NCBI GenBank assembly: GCA_009746045.1
Contig: RPFO01000154.1
Span: 7,010,839 to 7,074,838 of the forward strand
Direction of reading: 5' to 3'
Origin: Mesostigma viride
Taxonomy: Eukaryota; Streptophyta; Mesostigmatophyceae; Mesostigmatales; Mesostigmataceae
DNA length: 64,000 nt
Shown: piece by piece, positions 33,282-45,540 of the stretch
How the letters are laid out: each line of letters begins with the position of its first letter
Position numbering within the stretch: the first letter of the stretch is position 1
Made by a program: the position numbers and the translations under genes
Notes under the pieces: model-generated
What the model saw: only the letters and a program-made list of their open reading frames with translations
Database searches by the model: none
Told to the model about the DNA's origin: nothing

Positions 33282-34300
33282 CTGCAGGCAGCGAGGTAAT
33301 AGGGGTAAGGAGCAGCAAGTCACACAGCCATGTTATTGACCATCTTCCACCCTGTACCCGAGTGTAAGACTGCGCCACTGAAACAAACGTCCCACGCCTA
33401 ACAGACTAGAGGCAAAGTGTCCTGTTCAAAACTCTATTGCCTTTTCATTATAAACCAGCAGACACCAGCACCGTGCAGTCCCTCTTGTGGCGGCAACAGC
33501 ATGCCATGTGTACCGGGCAAGCACGACAAACCACCAGCTCTCCCATCCAGGGTATAGCGTTGTCTAGTAGAAATATCATAATGCCATTGAGGGCGTGGCA
33601 ACACGAAAGTTTCGGCGCAGTGGAGAAACATAATTACTGTTCTATTAACCGTTGAACTCCAGGGTACCCAGACACTTCACCAAAACAAGAGTGGAGTACA
33701 TACAAAAGGCAGGCCACATCCCTGCCGCCGATGCTCATGGGAAAAACTTATTGCTTATCAAAGGCTAGCCTTACCCCCCCCAAACGCAGGGAGGGGGGGG
33801 CGGGAAAAGAAAAAGGGCCGACCTTAGCTAGGTGGGTTTGCTTTTGTCTTTTTTGCGTGTCGCGTGGCCTTGGCCCGGACGGCATTTTTCACCTGGCACG
33901 CAAATTTTGCGTCTGAACAAATGACGCAAATTGGCGTTCTAACTGCCGTCGGCTTACGTAAGTATGCCTGGGCTATTAGGTCACAGATTGCGTGAGAGAC
34001 AGATTCTAGATCTAGTTAATCACTAGAGTAACGTCATTATCTAAGAAACCTAGACAGACTGCGGCAGGTTAATATCTTAATGAAGCTCCTGCCACCTGGC
34101 CAGGAAACTGGCCAAATCTTGTGCCAGTGCCGATCCGGATCAGGCCGCACCGGCCTCAAAAGGTATGTCACGTAAACCCAGGCTATAACCTAAGCCTGCA
34201 TAGCGGCTACCCTTCCATTTCACTATAAAGAAACTATGTTCAGAGAACCTCCAATCTTCTGTTAACCGTGGAACTTCAGGGTAACCCGACTCTTTATTAA

Positions 34301-36189
34301 GGGGACATGACACCCGGGACTTTTTTGGCGCCAAAAAAGTCGCGCCGGTACCGACGGACCGTGAAATTGTGGTGCACAGTGCGCGCACCGTGCGGAGGTG
34401 GCCATGGCGATGTGCGTTCCGTTAAAATATGGCTAATCCGGCGGGCGACAGGCGAAAAAATTAAGCCGATGGTTGAAAGTGATGTTCTATTATGATGTTT
34501 CATAGCCAGATCTGCACTATTTGCAAATTCGCTGCCTTCGTTGGTACAGATTTGCACGGGGGTCTCATCAGACAATTTGGCCGCGATGAATAATCTAGCA
34601 TGCGTGCCTGCGACGGTAGAACTCGATATTCGCGGGTTATATTGATGCAGCAAGAGCCGTTTAGTAACGGACACCATGAAAATAACCTAAGCGTCTTCGA
34701 TCTGCGGCCATTTCCTGTCATTTCTAAAATGATTTCGTTCAGGCCTGCGCGATCCGCGGTTAATCCATCCATGGCTGGCTGGCTTTTCTTGCGCGCCTGG
34801 GTAGGAAATAATGCCGGCCGTGGTACGTTGATTTGCCGCATGTCACCGCCCAGTCTGTTTGCGCTCTTAATGAACCTGGCATGAAACTTTTGGCGCCGTT
34901 TCTGGGTTCTTCTTGCTATTTTGTTCTCCACTTGTTGCAGTTGTGCTATCAGATTTTCCGCAGCTTTCAATGGTTTTCCTTACGCTGCGTATGCCATGCT
35001 TCCTAAAGCTACCCAGAATTGATCGGGCAGTTATCTGGCTTTGCTATGCTTCCTGTATGGAGGTTTTCACACGTTAGACATTCTATATTGCGTAGTCAAG
35101 GACCCTAGCTGCCTGGGAGCGGCATCACCGTTGCAAGGAGCTGGCGAGCTCATAAATGCATGTCATGGTTCTTCAGCCTGCTGGATAACAAGGTTGTTGT
35201 ATGGAAGGTGAGAATATGTGAGTTACTCATCACATCCCCACCTGTTTAGCCTCCATTAAACATGGCTTGTACTTCCTATATGACAGGGATCAGGTCGTTA
35301 TGACTATGAAGGATGCACCTTTTATCCATAAGCGTCATGACTCGGTGTTGGCTATGAATGATTCCCGCAAGTGGTCCTACCTGCTCACAATGGTTGAAGA
35401 GTGTAGAAGTATTCTTCAAGCATCTAGCATTTGTTTTACGTGGTTCTGCCCCATTTGCAGGGGGCAAGCTTAGGAATGTGCTCATGGTATCGCCTCATGT
35501 CATGGTGCACCAAGCATGCAGGCTGGCAGCTATAACAAGATGTAATATGGGCAAACTAGGTCAGAATGACCTGTAATTTGGTGGCAAGCTTCGTGATACA
35601 TTAATTTAATCGATTGCAATTGTTTTGGCCCAGTTTGTGGTGGGCAAGGGTGTCTTTGTGGTGGTGTTTGAGCTCCAAACCACAAAAAGCGATCATTTTT
35701 TTTTGCACATGACCATATTTCAATGTGGGTAAACGTGGTCAGAATGAGCTGAAACTTTGGGGCTGTGTGATTGCAACCCTGGGCCAATTTTGAATATAAG
35801 ATTTGACCCCATTGCATGTGTCTATGATTTGATACATTTTTTTAGGCACCTAAAAATACGTGTTTTGGGCTAAATTATTTCAATGTGTCTAAACATGCTT
35901 ATTCTGACCTGCAAACTAGCTGGAATTAATGGCAAGGGTTGCAATTAGATGGGAATATATGATTTGGCCACATTGGGTTTGCCCATTGTCCTTGGGAAAA
36001 TCGGCCAAAAATAGGGTATTTTTCTATTTTTAGCACATGACTGTCACATGGTGGGGGATAGTACCCCCCCAAGTGGTTGGAAAATTTTTTTATTATCATA
36101 TTTATGGTCCCCCATCATAATAACTGGATTTTTATCACATGCCTAGGTATGGTTTCCAGAAAAGTGCCCTTTTGGGGTGTCATGTCCCC
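34301..36189 (+). mobile_element. TTAA-flanked element, 1.89 kb, non-autonomous
   Basis: It is flanked by TTAA at 34297-34300 and 36190-36193. The inverted ends GGGGACATGACACCC match over 15 bp. A TTTTTTGGCGCCAAAAAAG palindrome follows at about 34320. The 3' half shares the CTATTTTTAGCACATG and GGTGGGGGATAGTACCCCCC region with the autonomous-type copy at 22692. The longest internal frame (34500-34970, minus) has a basic start but no recognisable transposase motif. At 35256-35259 it preserves the intact CCATTAAACATGG site that is occupied in the neighbouring copy. Confidence 0.85.
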
Positions 36190-36348
36190 TTAAGGGGACA
36201 AGAGACACCTTGCAATGCACTTTTTTTAACACCATACCTATGCATGTGATAAAAATCCAATGATGATTGGGAACCGTAAGTATGATTTTAAAAAAATTTC
36301 CAACAACTTGGGGGGGGTACTACCCCCCACCATGTGCCCTTTATGAGC

Positions 36349-38191
36349 CTTTCTAAGACGCACTTGCCAGTATAAACGGTTACGGCTGCCACGCAGTATA
36401 GACAAAGTTACGCACGTGACCAGCTATGACGACTCCCAAAGCAAAACGAGGGCTGGAAAAGGAGCTGGCACAGCTTCCCAGCGCCCAGCCCAACCCTCTC
36501 GCCCTCGCCATTGTTCAGCCGACAGGCTTACCCGCCAAACCCTCGCCAAGCGCCTCGCCTGAGCCCAAGAAACCCTGCCACGATCGAAAATGGAGCGAGT
36601 TCCTCCCCGGCGACCGACGATTCTCCCTCACCGAGTGGCAAGAGTTGTCGCCGCAGGAATGCATTGAGGTTCTCCAGTTCCTCGAACAGGAGCGGAAGCT
36701 CTTCGTGCCCAGGAAGGGGGCGGCTATCGACTACAATGGAGACATGTCCTGGCTCTATGCTTTGAACGAAGTACAACAACGCCTGATTATCCTGACCAGC
36801 CAATTCCAGATCCGCCTCGGCGACATCACCAGAACGCTCCGCACCCCAGCCCCCGCACAGCCGGCAGCGCCATCGGCTTCCTCCCTCGGCAAGGATGACA
36901 TCCGCGCAGTGCTGGAGGAGCACGTGACCTGGCCGCTGGCCGAGCAGCTGACATCGCTGAACACCACGCTCAACACGGTCGAGGCCCGGGTCTCCAACGT
37001 GGAAACCAAGGTCGTCCACAAGCTACAACCCCAGTTCACGGCGCTACACACCACGGCGCAGGCTTCGGAAACGCATGCTGCACTTGTCTCTCGCCTTAAC
37101 CAGGTGGAGGGCAAGTGTGGCGTGCTCCTGAAGAAGCTTGAGGCCATCACCGCCCACACCGAGGCCCTGGCCACACAGGTCCCCAAGATAGCGGAGCAGA
37201 CGGCCACCATTGCATCCCAGCCACCCCGGCAGGATGCTGGCGACCTCCCGCCGCTCTCCTACGCGGACCTGCTGCGGTCAGCGACCGCCTCCACCACCGA
37301 CGCCATCGCCACAAAGCTCCAGGAGCTGGAGGACCACCGCCAGGCCCAGCAACGGGAGGTCACCGATCGCGCTCGCCGCGAGTGCCGAGTGGTGCTACGT
37401 CGCTTCCCCCAGAAGCCAGGTGAGACGTCAACCTCTCTTGCTGACGAGCTCAAGAACCAGCTTCTTACCCTCATGGGCCTGGTAGGTGAGGTAGAACTGC
37501 GTGGGTGCCACCGCCTTCCCCACTCACGGGACAAGGCGGCCCCCCCACCAGTCCTACTCACCTTCCCCTCCCCTGAGGATAAGCAGCGGTTCCTCTCTCG
37601 TCGCAAGCGGTTGCACGACCTCACCTGGACGCTGGATGACGACCTCACCCCCGCTCAGCAACAGCAGCGACGCGACCTGTGGCCGGAATACCTCCGCCAT
37701 AAGCAGGACCCCCAGAAGCCCAAGGTGTACTGGAGGGGCGGGGACCTGATGATCAACCACAAGATGTGGACGCCCCCAGCGGGCTAGAATAGCAATAGCC
37801 CTAGCTTGTAACCATTGGCGTCACTGCCGCTAAGGCAGCCATGCCTAGCTGTGCCAACACACCTAGTCACGTGCCGCCAACGCACGGTACACAACCAGCC
37901 ATAGCCTTAGCCTAGTCCTAGTACAGCCATGCTACGCCCTGGCTATGTTCAGATTACTTGCCCACGCTCCTTGCTATGATATGCTCACATGGGTCTTATT
38001 GCACCCACAGTTTGCCGGATCGTTAGCCTGTCCTTTTCGCTAGCCGCGCCCGATTGCAGCTGTGGCATGCCTTTGGCATGAAGGAGACTGGGGGTCTCTG
38101 CCCTTTCTCCTGTAGTGCACACACAGGGATTAAAAGCACTTCGGTGCTCCGTGACTCCCCAACGGGAGCACGAGTTTAATTAATTAATTAA
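36349..38191 (+). mobile_element. ORF1-only non-LTR element (HAL1-like) with 9-bp target duplication
   Basis: TTTATGAGC occurs just before (36340-36348) and just after (38192-38200) the element, a perfect 9-bp target duplication. The element has a short 5' leader, one intact ORF1-type gene and about 400 bp of 3' UTR. It ends with a GTGCTCC...GGGAGCAC hairpin near 38150-38172 and a TTAATTAATTAATTAA tail. No endonuclease or reverse transcriptase is present and the 5' end shows no sign of truncation inside a gene. This is the layout of half-LINE (HAL1-type) elements, which rely on an enzyme supplied elsewhere. Confidence 0.8.
36426..37787 (+). CDS. LINE ORF1p-like RNA-binding protein
   Basis: This is an intact frame of 453 residues. 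The N-terminus is Pro/Ala/Lys-rich. Residues about 160-265 have heptad patterns (LTSLNTTLNTVEARVSNVE and later) predicting a trimerising coiled coil. Residues about 310-395 fit an RRM-like fold with RRECRVVLRRFPQKPG, GCHRLPHSRD and PVLLTFPSPEDKQRFLSRR. The C-terminal part, LTPAQQQQRRDLWPEYLRHK then GDLMINHKMW, matches the C-terminal domain of L1-type ORF1 proteins in spacing. Such proteins coat LINE RNA as a chaperone. No CCHC zinc knuckle is present. Codon use is GC-rich compared with the transposons around it, and the frame is unbroken, so the insertion is probably young. Confidence 0.8.
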   Translation: MTTPKAKRGLEKELAQLPSAQPNPLALAIVQPTGLPAKPSPSASPEPKKPCHDRKWSEFLPGDRRFSLTEWQELSPQECIEVLQFLEQERKLFVPRKGAAIDYNGDMSWLYALNEVQQRLIILTSQFQIRLGDITRTLRTPAPAQPAAPSASSLGKDDIRAVLEEHVTWPLAEQLTSLNTTLNTVEARVSNVETKVVHKLQPQFTALHTTAQASETHAALVSRLNQVEGKCGVLLKKLEAITAHTEALATQVPKIAEQTATIASQPPRQDAGDLPPLSYADLLRSATASTTDAIATKLQELEDHRQAQQREVTDRARRECRVVLRRFPQKPGETSTSLADELKNQLLTLMGLVGEVELRGCHRLPHSRDKAAPPPVLLTFPSPEDKQRFLSRRKRLHDLTWTLDDDLTPAQQQQRRDLWPEYLRHKQDPQKPKVYWRGGDLMINHKMWTPPAG

Positions 38192-38985
38192 TTTATGAGC
38201 TAAAAATAGAAAAAGACGCTATATATGGCCTATTTTTTCCAGGAGAATGGGCAAACCAAATGTGACCAAATCATATATTCCCCACCCTTGCAAAAAATTC
38301 TGGCTACTCCTGACCACAAAATAAGCATGTTTACACTAATTGATGGGGGTTAGCGGAAACACGTATTTTTAGGTGCCTAAAAAAAATAATCAAATCATAG
38401 ACACATGCAACTGGGTGAAATATTATACTCAAAAATGGCACAGGGTGGGAATTTTACAGTCCCAAATTTTTAGCTCATTCTGACCAAGTTTACTCATATT
38501 GATGGATGGTCATGTGCAAAAAAGAAGACACGAAAAGCCTGTTATTAGCACAAGCATCACTCCAAAAACACCCTTGCCCACAGCAAACTGGGCCAAATTA
38601 AGTGCGATGAATTACTTTAATGTATCATAAAGCTTGCCACAAAACTACAGGTCATTCTGACCTAATTTGCTCACATTACACAACGTTATAGCTGCCACCC
38701 TGCATGCTTGGTACACCGATGATGTACCTCATGCCATGATGGCATTTGGGACACCATAAAGCACATTCCTAAGCTTGCCCCCTGCAAACTGGCAGAACCA
38801 CGTAAAACAAATGCTAGATACTTCAAGAATACATCCACCCTCTTGAACCATTGTGAGCAGGTATGACCACTAGCGGGAATCACTCATAGCTAACACCAAG
38901 TCATAATGCTAATGGCTAAAAGGTTCATCCTTTTTTGTCATAAGCAACTGATCCTTGTCATCTAGGAAGCCCAAGCCATGTTTAA

Positions 38986-40884
38986 GGGGAGGGTCCCATG
39001 GAAATGTATCAAAACTGAAGCCCCCTAATTACTACAGAAATGCAGGCTGACAACCACTGAATGATGTTTGGGGACCATAAACATGATGTTTGGGCATGCA
39101 TACCACCACTTGTTGGGGGTACTACCCCCAGCCATACACCGGCTATGTGCTAAAAATAGAAAAAAACGCTGTCCGGGGCACATCTTGTCCAGAACAGTGG
39201 GAGAACCAGTTACATGAAAAAAGCACAACCCACATAAAAATGTCATGGGACATGGTTTCTACCTAATTGGATCAACAAAATCAGCACATCCCTTTTGAGT
39301 TATTAATTTTTGGGCCAAAAATACGCTTTTTTAGGCGGGGCGTCCCCATACACACTCATAACACATCAATTAGGCCTGAAAAGCACAAGTCAAATTCTGT
39401 CGATCGTGACCATAGAAGGCACTGTCAAAGTTTGGTGGCATTCTGAGCTCAGATGTAGCAGTGATTAATTTTGGCAGTTGGCCACCTGTGCAGACGCTAA
39501 GGAAGGCATTAGTGAGTATTAAGGCACACTAACACTTCCTATGCCATCCAAAAGGCTCCTGACCATGCCCAATTCGACCACAATGTACAAGGAGGTGGCT
39601 GGGCACGTCATGTGCCCTTGCCTTACCTCGACACGGGCAACCTGTTGCGTGTGTGCACAACAATGAGGCAGGTAGCTCTACATGCCTAGCCAACACTTCT
39701 AAAGCATATTCCAGGTTTATGGTGTGGGCATCATCCCAAAACCAAGCTCAAACACACCCTAGAAAGCCATATCCACTAATTGCCCAACAAGGGTAACAAC
39801 AGACAGTCCACAGAGAAAGCAGAATTATCATACATGCTGCTTGCCAAGGCTTCTTACCATGGTTACCTTGCCTTGCTAGCATATGAATTAGGGCTCTCCC
39901 ATTTTAGTGGGAGAAAGGCCAACAAGACAACGATAACCCCTACCTACGTGCAGTTCCACCCATGCAGTATGCCCCTCAGAAAAACCACTGCCACCTTTCT
40001 TTCCAGCGCAATTGTTTGCCAAGAAACAAACTCAAGCTTGTGAGCCTCTAACCACAATGAAGCCTCTGCTAAAAAAGGCCGCGTCAATATTCACACAAAA
40101 CTGAGTGCTGTTAGCAATCTCCTTCCAAGAAACCACTCAACAAATCCCTGACAACTTGACGATATGCCACGGTCACGCTTTGACACATCCCAGCCATGCA
40201 ACGTACATAAAAACCATTGAAAGGTGCCAGGAATCTGGCGATGCGCAGCACGGAATGGCATTATACCTGGCGCTAACTGCACGGAAAGAAGCCGAAAACT
40301 TGCGTTGATAACCCATAAAGGAAGCGAAACATTCATAGGGTCACGTTGATCACACGATCGTACCATTACCGGAATTGTCCTTCGCCCAGCGGCGCAAGAA
40401 AGAACAACCTTCCATGGAATAATAAGACGCGCATCCCGCGAGCCTGGAGAGTGTCTTACCGATCATGACGGAAATCTTGCCGAAACCCAGCAAATTTTTT
40501 AAAGCTTTACCAATAACAATTTAAACGCATCCTTGACGCTAGGTAAAGCCCATAAAACCTGACAATCACCGCCGCCAGCGTGCATTCTAATTTATTCCTC
40601 TCGACGAAAACATCAGATTGGACCCCCGTGGCGATGGTCATCGATAAAATCATCGACACTGCAACAAACGCGAACTCCGCTACGAAGTAGTATCATTTAC
40701 TCATCGTCCTTAAGATTCGCTCAGTTTCTCTGCATTCCGCGAGCTATCTTTTTCTACTCTGCCTGAAAGCACGTCGCCATGGCCAGCTCCGGTAGGGGTG
40801 CGCGCCCCGTGCACCACTTTTTCACGGTACGGACGGGTACCGCGAATTTTTCGGCGCCAAAATATTCGCGCCGGGACCGTCCCC
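38986..40884 (-). mobile_element. Third TTAA element, 1.90 kb, nested, deletion derivative
   Basis: It is flanked by TTAA at 38982-38985 and 40885-40888. Read on the minus strand it starts GGGGACGGTCCCGGCGCGAA and ends with the complement of GGGGAGGGTCCCATGG, the same two ends as the 3.47-kb element at 22692-26164. About 490 bp at its 3' side (38986-39475) are close to 25680-26164, but the transposase and PHD regions are replaced by about 1.3 kb of unrelated sequence. It is therefore a non-autonomous derivative. Confidence 0.87.
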
Positions 40885-42060
40885 TTAATGGAAGCAAAAC
40901 AGGTGGGGAGAAGATAGGTAACTCACACATGCTCGCCTTCCCTACAACTTGTTTTCCAGCAGGCTGAAAAGCCAAGACGGGCGTTTGAGAGCTCGCCAGC
41001 TCCTTGCAACAGTGACGCCGCTCCCAGGCAGCTAGGGTCCTTGACTACGCAATATAGAATGTCTACCATGTTAAAACCTCCATAAAGCAAGCGTAGAAAA
41101 GCCAGATATCTGCCCGATCGATCCTTGGTAGCTATAAAAAGCATGGCATACGCAGCGTAAGGCAAACCATTGAAAGCTGCAGAAAATCTGATAGCATGCT
41201 TGGTACACCATGGCATGAGGGACACCATAAAGCACATTCCTAAGCTTGCCCCAAGCATGTTGGGCAGAACCACGTAAAACAATGCTAGATGCTTACCATC
41301 ACGGAGGACAGAGCCGCGTGACTCATGGGACAAAATCGGGCCATAAAAACATCATAAAAAATCCCAGGCACTTGCTGCTGGCAGCATCACTGGCACGGAC
41401 AGGCTGAATGCACTACCTAGGCCTCCCAGCAAACGAACAACCCTCAGGACAGCCAGGCAGTCAGGTTGGGGAAGGCCCGAAAGCGCGGCCGGGCCAGACA
41501 CCTGTCCAAATTACCTTTAGAAGGATTGATAGTGAAGAGGTTCGGTAACTGGAGGCTCCTCACCGCGTGCAACTCGGGTCAATGAATTTGGTCGTTCCTC
41601 ACCCGTTGCCACAAGAGAAGGGGGGAGGGGGGAAGGGCGGGAAACATGATCTAACAGGCCGGTGCGCAATTAAGAAGTGTTTGAAAAACTATCCGGCACA
41701 ACCAGGTCATACGCATGTTATCTCTCGGATTCCTCACCCTGAGTATGGTAGTGCAAGTGAGATCAGTCATCCGTGATCCAGATTCCAGTAGCGACGATTC
41801 CTGCCTGGCAGAGCCATGCACCTCATGGCCAGCAGGCATCCCATGGGGTGCACAGCATGTCAACAAAACAAAATTCCACTGGCAGCGTGCCCAGTGCTGG
41901 GAACGTAACAGCACCCCGTGAAGTTGGTAGCAAGTCTGACACCATCGGTGGTAAAGCCCTTTGCCCACCGGCCTACAACATGCTTGTAGTGCTCATATAT
42001 ACCAAAACTGTGCGTGGAAGCCCATCCGCTTGCGGCCATTAGGGTAAAGGAAAAGCTGAC

Positions 42061-42159
42061 CTTGTCCTTCGCCTCCTTGTTCGCACCGCTCGCAACCAGG
42101 TGCTTCACGATCTCCAGGTGGCCATTCTGTGACGCAATATGCAGCGGTGTGGCATACTT
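42061..42159 (-). CDS. Ankyrin-repeat exon (99 nt, phase 0)
   Basis: It encodes TPLHIASQNGHLEIVKHLVA, then SGANKEAKDK, after a GCTTGCAG acceptor and before GTCAGC. It is the last ankyrin exon before the transposon island in the direction of transcription, so it should splice across the island to the terminal exon at 33281. Confidence 0.75.
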
Positions 42160-43224
42160 CTGCAAGCAGCAGCCACAGATGTCCCCGTCAGGAGCAGATG
42201 GAACGTGGGAACCCAGTAAGAGAGGGGATGTATCTGCAGTGAATGAGACAGACCTACGTGTCATGCGCACACCCATGGACCTCACGGCCCCTGATCATGG
42301 CCACAGCCAAACTCATGAGCCTGCCAGCGGCCCCACAGCTGTGCCTGTCTTTCCACCACTCCGGAGGATAACTAAAGTACCGCCAAGTACAACGTTCAAC
42401 CAGCCTCCACCCTAACTAACAACGCTGTAGAAAACAAGGGCATCAGTACAACCATGGAGGACGGGGCTTTACTCATGTGGCTGGGGATAAGCCGTGTGAT
42501 CCTTGCGAGAGAGTCATGCCATGAGGAACATCAGCAAACATTCCAGGCAGTTGCTGCTGCCAGGATGCCACGGACAGGCTGAACGCAATGCATATGCCTC
42601 CCAGCAAACAAATGGCCCCCTCAGGACAGCAAGGCGGTCAGGATGGGGAAGGCCCCGAAAACGCGGGCCAGACACCTGTTCAGACGACCTTTGGAAGGCC
42701 TGGTATGAAAAGGTTCAGGAAATGGAGGCACTTCAACGCGTGCAACTCGGGTCAATGGATTCGGCCGTTCCTCACCCGTTGCCACAAGAGAAGGGGAGAG
42801 GGGGGAAGGGCGGGGAACATCATCTCACAGGCCGGTGTGTAATTAAGTAGTACTTGAAAAACTATACGGCACAACCATGTCATACGCATGTTATCTCTCG
42901 GATTCCTCGCCCTGATTACGCTAGCGAAAGTGAGATCGGCAGCCAGATTCCAGTAACCACGATTCCTGCCTGGCAGAGCCATCCACCTCATGGGCAGCAG
43001 GCATCCCATGGGGTGCACAGCTCGTCAACATAACAATTTCCCGCTGGCAGGGTTCCCAGTGCTGGGAACGTAACAGCACCCCGCGAAGTTGGTAGCAAGC
43101 CTGACACCGTGTGGTAAAGCCGTTTGCCCACCCTACAACATGATTGCAATGCTCATATATAACAAATCTGACAGTGCGTGGAGGCACATCCGCTTGCGGC
43201 AATCAGGGTAAAGGGGTAGCTGAC

Positions 43225-43323
43225 CTTGTCCTTCGCCTCCTTGTTCGCACCGCTCGCAACCAGATGCTTCGCAACCTCCAGGTGGCCGTTACATGCTGCA
43301 ACGTACAGCGGAGTGGCATCATA
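43225..43323 (-). CDS. Ankyrin-repeat exon (99 nt, phase 0)
   Basis: It encodes TPLYVAACNGHLEVAKHLVA, then SGANKEAKDK. A Cys replaces the usual Gln in the first helix. It is the duplicate of 45442-45540, from which it differs by one residue in this core (Ala for Val before KHL). The donor is GTCAGC. Confidence 0.75.
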
Positions 43324-44277
43324 CTGCACGCAGCAGTCGTGCATGTCCCCGTGAGGACCGGATGGAGCGTGAGAACCCAGTAAGCGAGGAGCTGTGGCTG
43401 CAGTGAATGAAACAGACTTACGCGTCACGCGCACACCCATGGACCTCACGGCCCCTGATCATGGCCACAGCCAAACTCATGAGCCTGCCAGCGGCCCCAC
43501 AGCTGTGCCTGCATTTCCACCACTTCGATGGCTAACTCAAGTACCGCCGATTCCAACGTCCAACTTGCCTAACTAACAACGCTGCAGAAAACAAGGGCAT
43601 CAGTACAACCACCGAGGACGGGGCTTTACTGATGTGGCTGGGGATAAGCCGTGTGATCCTTGTGAGAGAGTCACGCCATCAGGTGCATCAGCAAACACCC
43701 CAGGCAGCTGCTGCTGGCAGCATGGCACCGAAAGGCTGAACGCACTACCTATGCCTCCCAGCAAGCAAGCAACAGGGCCCTCAGGACAGCCAGCCGGTCA
43801 GGATGGGGAAGGCCAGACCACGTGGGCGAGAAACCTATTCAGATGACCTAAGGCCTGGTGGTAAAAAGGCTAAAAAAACTGAGCCACCTCACTGCGCACC
43901 TCAGGTCCATGGCACCGTTGCCACAACAGACGGGCGGGCAAGGGGGCGGGGAACACGATCTCACAGGGTGGGCAAGAGATATTTGAAAAACTAGCCGGCA
44001 CAACCAGGTCATACGCGTGCTATGCCTTGGATTCCTCGCCTGGAGTACGGATGTGAGAGTGAGATCGGCCTTCTGTCATTCAGATAGCTGCTAGCCACGA
44101 TTCGGCAGAGCCATCCACCTCATGGGCAGCAGGCATCCCAGCTTGTCAACAGCGCAATTTCCCACAGGCAGCGTGCTCAGTGCTGCGATCGCAACAGCGG
44201 CCAGTGAAGTTGGAAGCAAGCCTGAGACCCTCTTCAGCAAAAGCGGTCGCGGCCATATGGGTAAAGGAAAAGCTGAC

Positions 44278-44376
44278 CTTGGTCTTAGCCTCCTTGTCCG
44301 CACCGCTTGCGACCAGGTGCTTCACAACGTCCAGGTGGCCAGCCTGTGCCGCAATGTACAGCGGAGTGCACGCATT
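44278..44376 (-). CDS. Ankyrin-repeat exon (99 nt, phase 0)
   Basis: It encodes TPLYIAAQAGHLDVVKHLVA, then SGADKEAKTK, with a CTGCGTGCAG acceptor and GTCAGC donor. It is paralogous to 46495-46593 but the two have diverged in the loop (SGADKEAKTK against SSANIEAETV). Confidence 0.75.
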
Positions 44377-45441
44377 CTGCACGCAGCAGCCGCACATGTC
44401 CCCGTCAGGAGCAGATGGAACGTGGGAACCCAGTAAGAGAGGGGATGTATCTGCAGTGAATGAGACAGACCTACGTGTCATGCGCACACCCATGGACCTC
44501 ACGGCCCCTGATCATGGCCACAGCCAAACTCATGAGCCTGCCAGCGGCCCCACAGCTGTGCCTGTCTTTCCACCACTCCGGAGGATAACTAAAGTACCGC
44601 CAAGTACAACGTCCAACCAGCCTCCACCCTAACTAACAACGCTGCAGAAAACAAGGGCATCAGTACAACCATGGAGGACGGGGCTTCACTCATGTGGCTG
44701 GGGATAAGCCGTGTGATCCTTGTGAGAGAGTCATGCCATGAGGAACATCAGCAAGCATTCCAGGCAGTTGCTGCTGCCAGGATGCCACGGACAGGCTGAA
44801 CGCAATGCATATGCCTCCCAGCAAACAAATGCCCCCCTCACGACAGCAAGGCGGTCAGGATGGGGAAGGCCCCGAAAACGCGGGCCAGACACCTGTTCAG
44901 ACGACCTTTGGAAGGCCTGGTATGAAAAGGTTCAGGAAATGGAGGCACTTCAACGCGTGCAACTCGGGTCAATGGATTCGGCCGTTCCTCACCCGTTGCC
45001 ACAAGAGAAGGGGAGAGGGGGGAAGGGCGGGGAACATCATCTCACAGGCCGGTGTGCAATTAAGTAGTACTTGAAAAACTATACGGCACAACCATGTCAT
45101 ACGCATGTTATCTCTCGGATTCCTCGCCCTGATTACGCTAGTGAAAGTGAGATCGGCAGCCAGATTCCAGTAACCACGATTCCTGCCTGGCAGAGCCATC
45201 CACCTCATGGGCAGCAGGCATCCCATGGGGTGCACAGCTCGTCAACATAACAATTTCCCGCTGGCAGGGTTCCCAGTGCTGGGAACGTAACAGCACCCCG
45301 CGAAGTTGGTAGCAAGCCTGACACCGTGTGGTAAAGCCGTTTGCCCACCCTACAACATGATTGCAATGCTCATATATAACAAATCTGACAGTGCGTGGAG
45401 GCACATCCGCTTGCGGCAATCAGGGTAAAGGGGTAGCTGAC

Positions 45442-45540
45442 CTTGTCCTTCGCCTCCTTGTTCGCACCGCTCGCAACCAGATGCTTCACGACCTCCAGGT
45501 GGCCGTTACATGCTGCAACGTACAGCGGAGTGGCATCATA
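45442..45540 (-). CDS. Ankyrin-repeat exon (99 nt, phase 0)
   Basis: It encodes TPLYVAACNGHLEVVKHLVA, then SGANKEAKDK. It is the near-identical partner of 43225-43323 created by the 2,217-bp duplication. Acceptor TGCGTGCAG and donor GTCAGC are unchanged between the copies. Confidence 0.75.

Larger units (their letters stand above)
36194..41310 (-). mobile_element. Second TTAA element, inverted, interrupted by a LINE and by a third TTAA element
   Basis: It starts at 36194 with GGGGACAAGAGACACC right after the TTAA that also ends the previous element. Its body is the reverse complement of 34960-36189, interrupted at 36349-38191 by a LINE and at 38986-40884 by another TTAA element. The body resumes at 40889 with ATGGAAGC and can be followed to about 41190. 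After that a shorter duplicate of the 38700-38830 segment appears, and similarity ends near 41310, where ankyrin-unit sequence takes over. The outer terminus on the right was not found, so this copy is truncated or rearranged. Confidence 0.7.
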
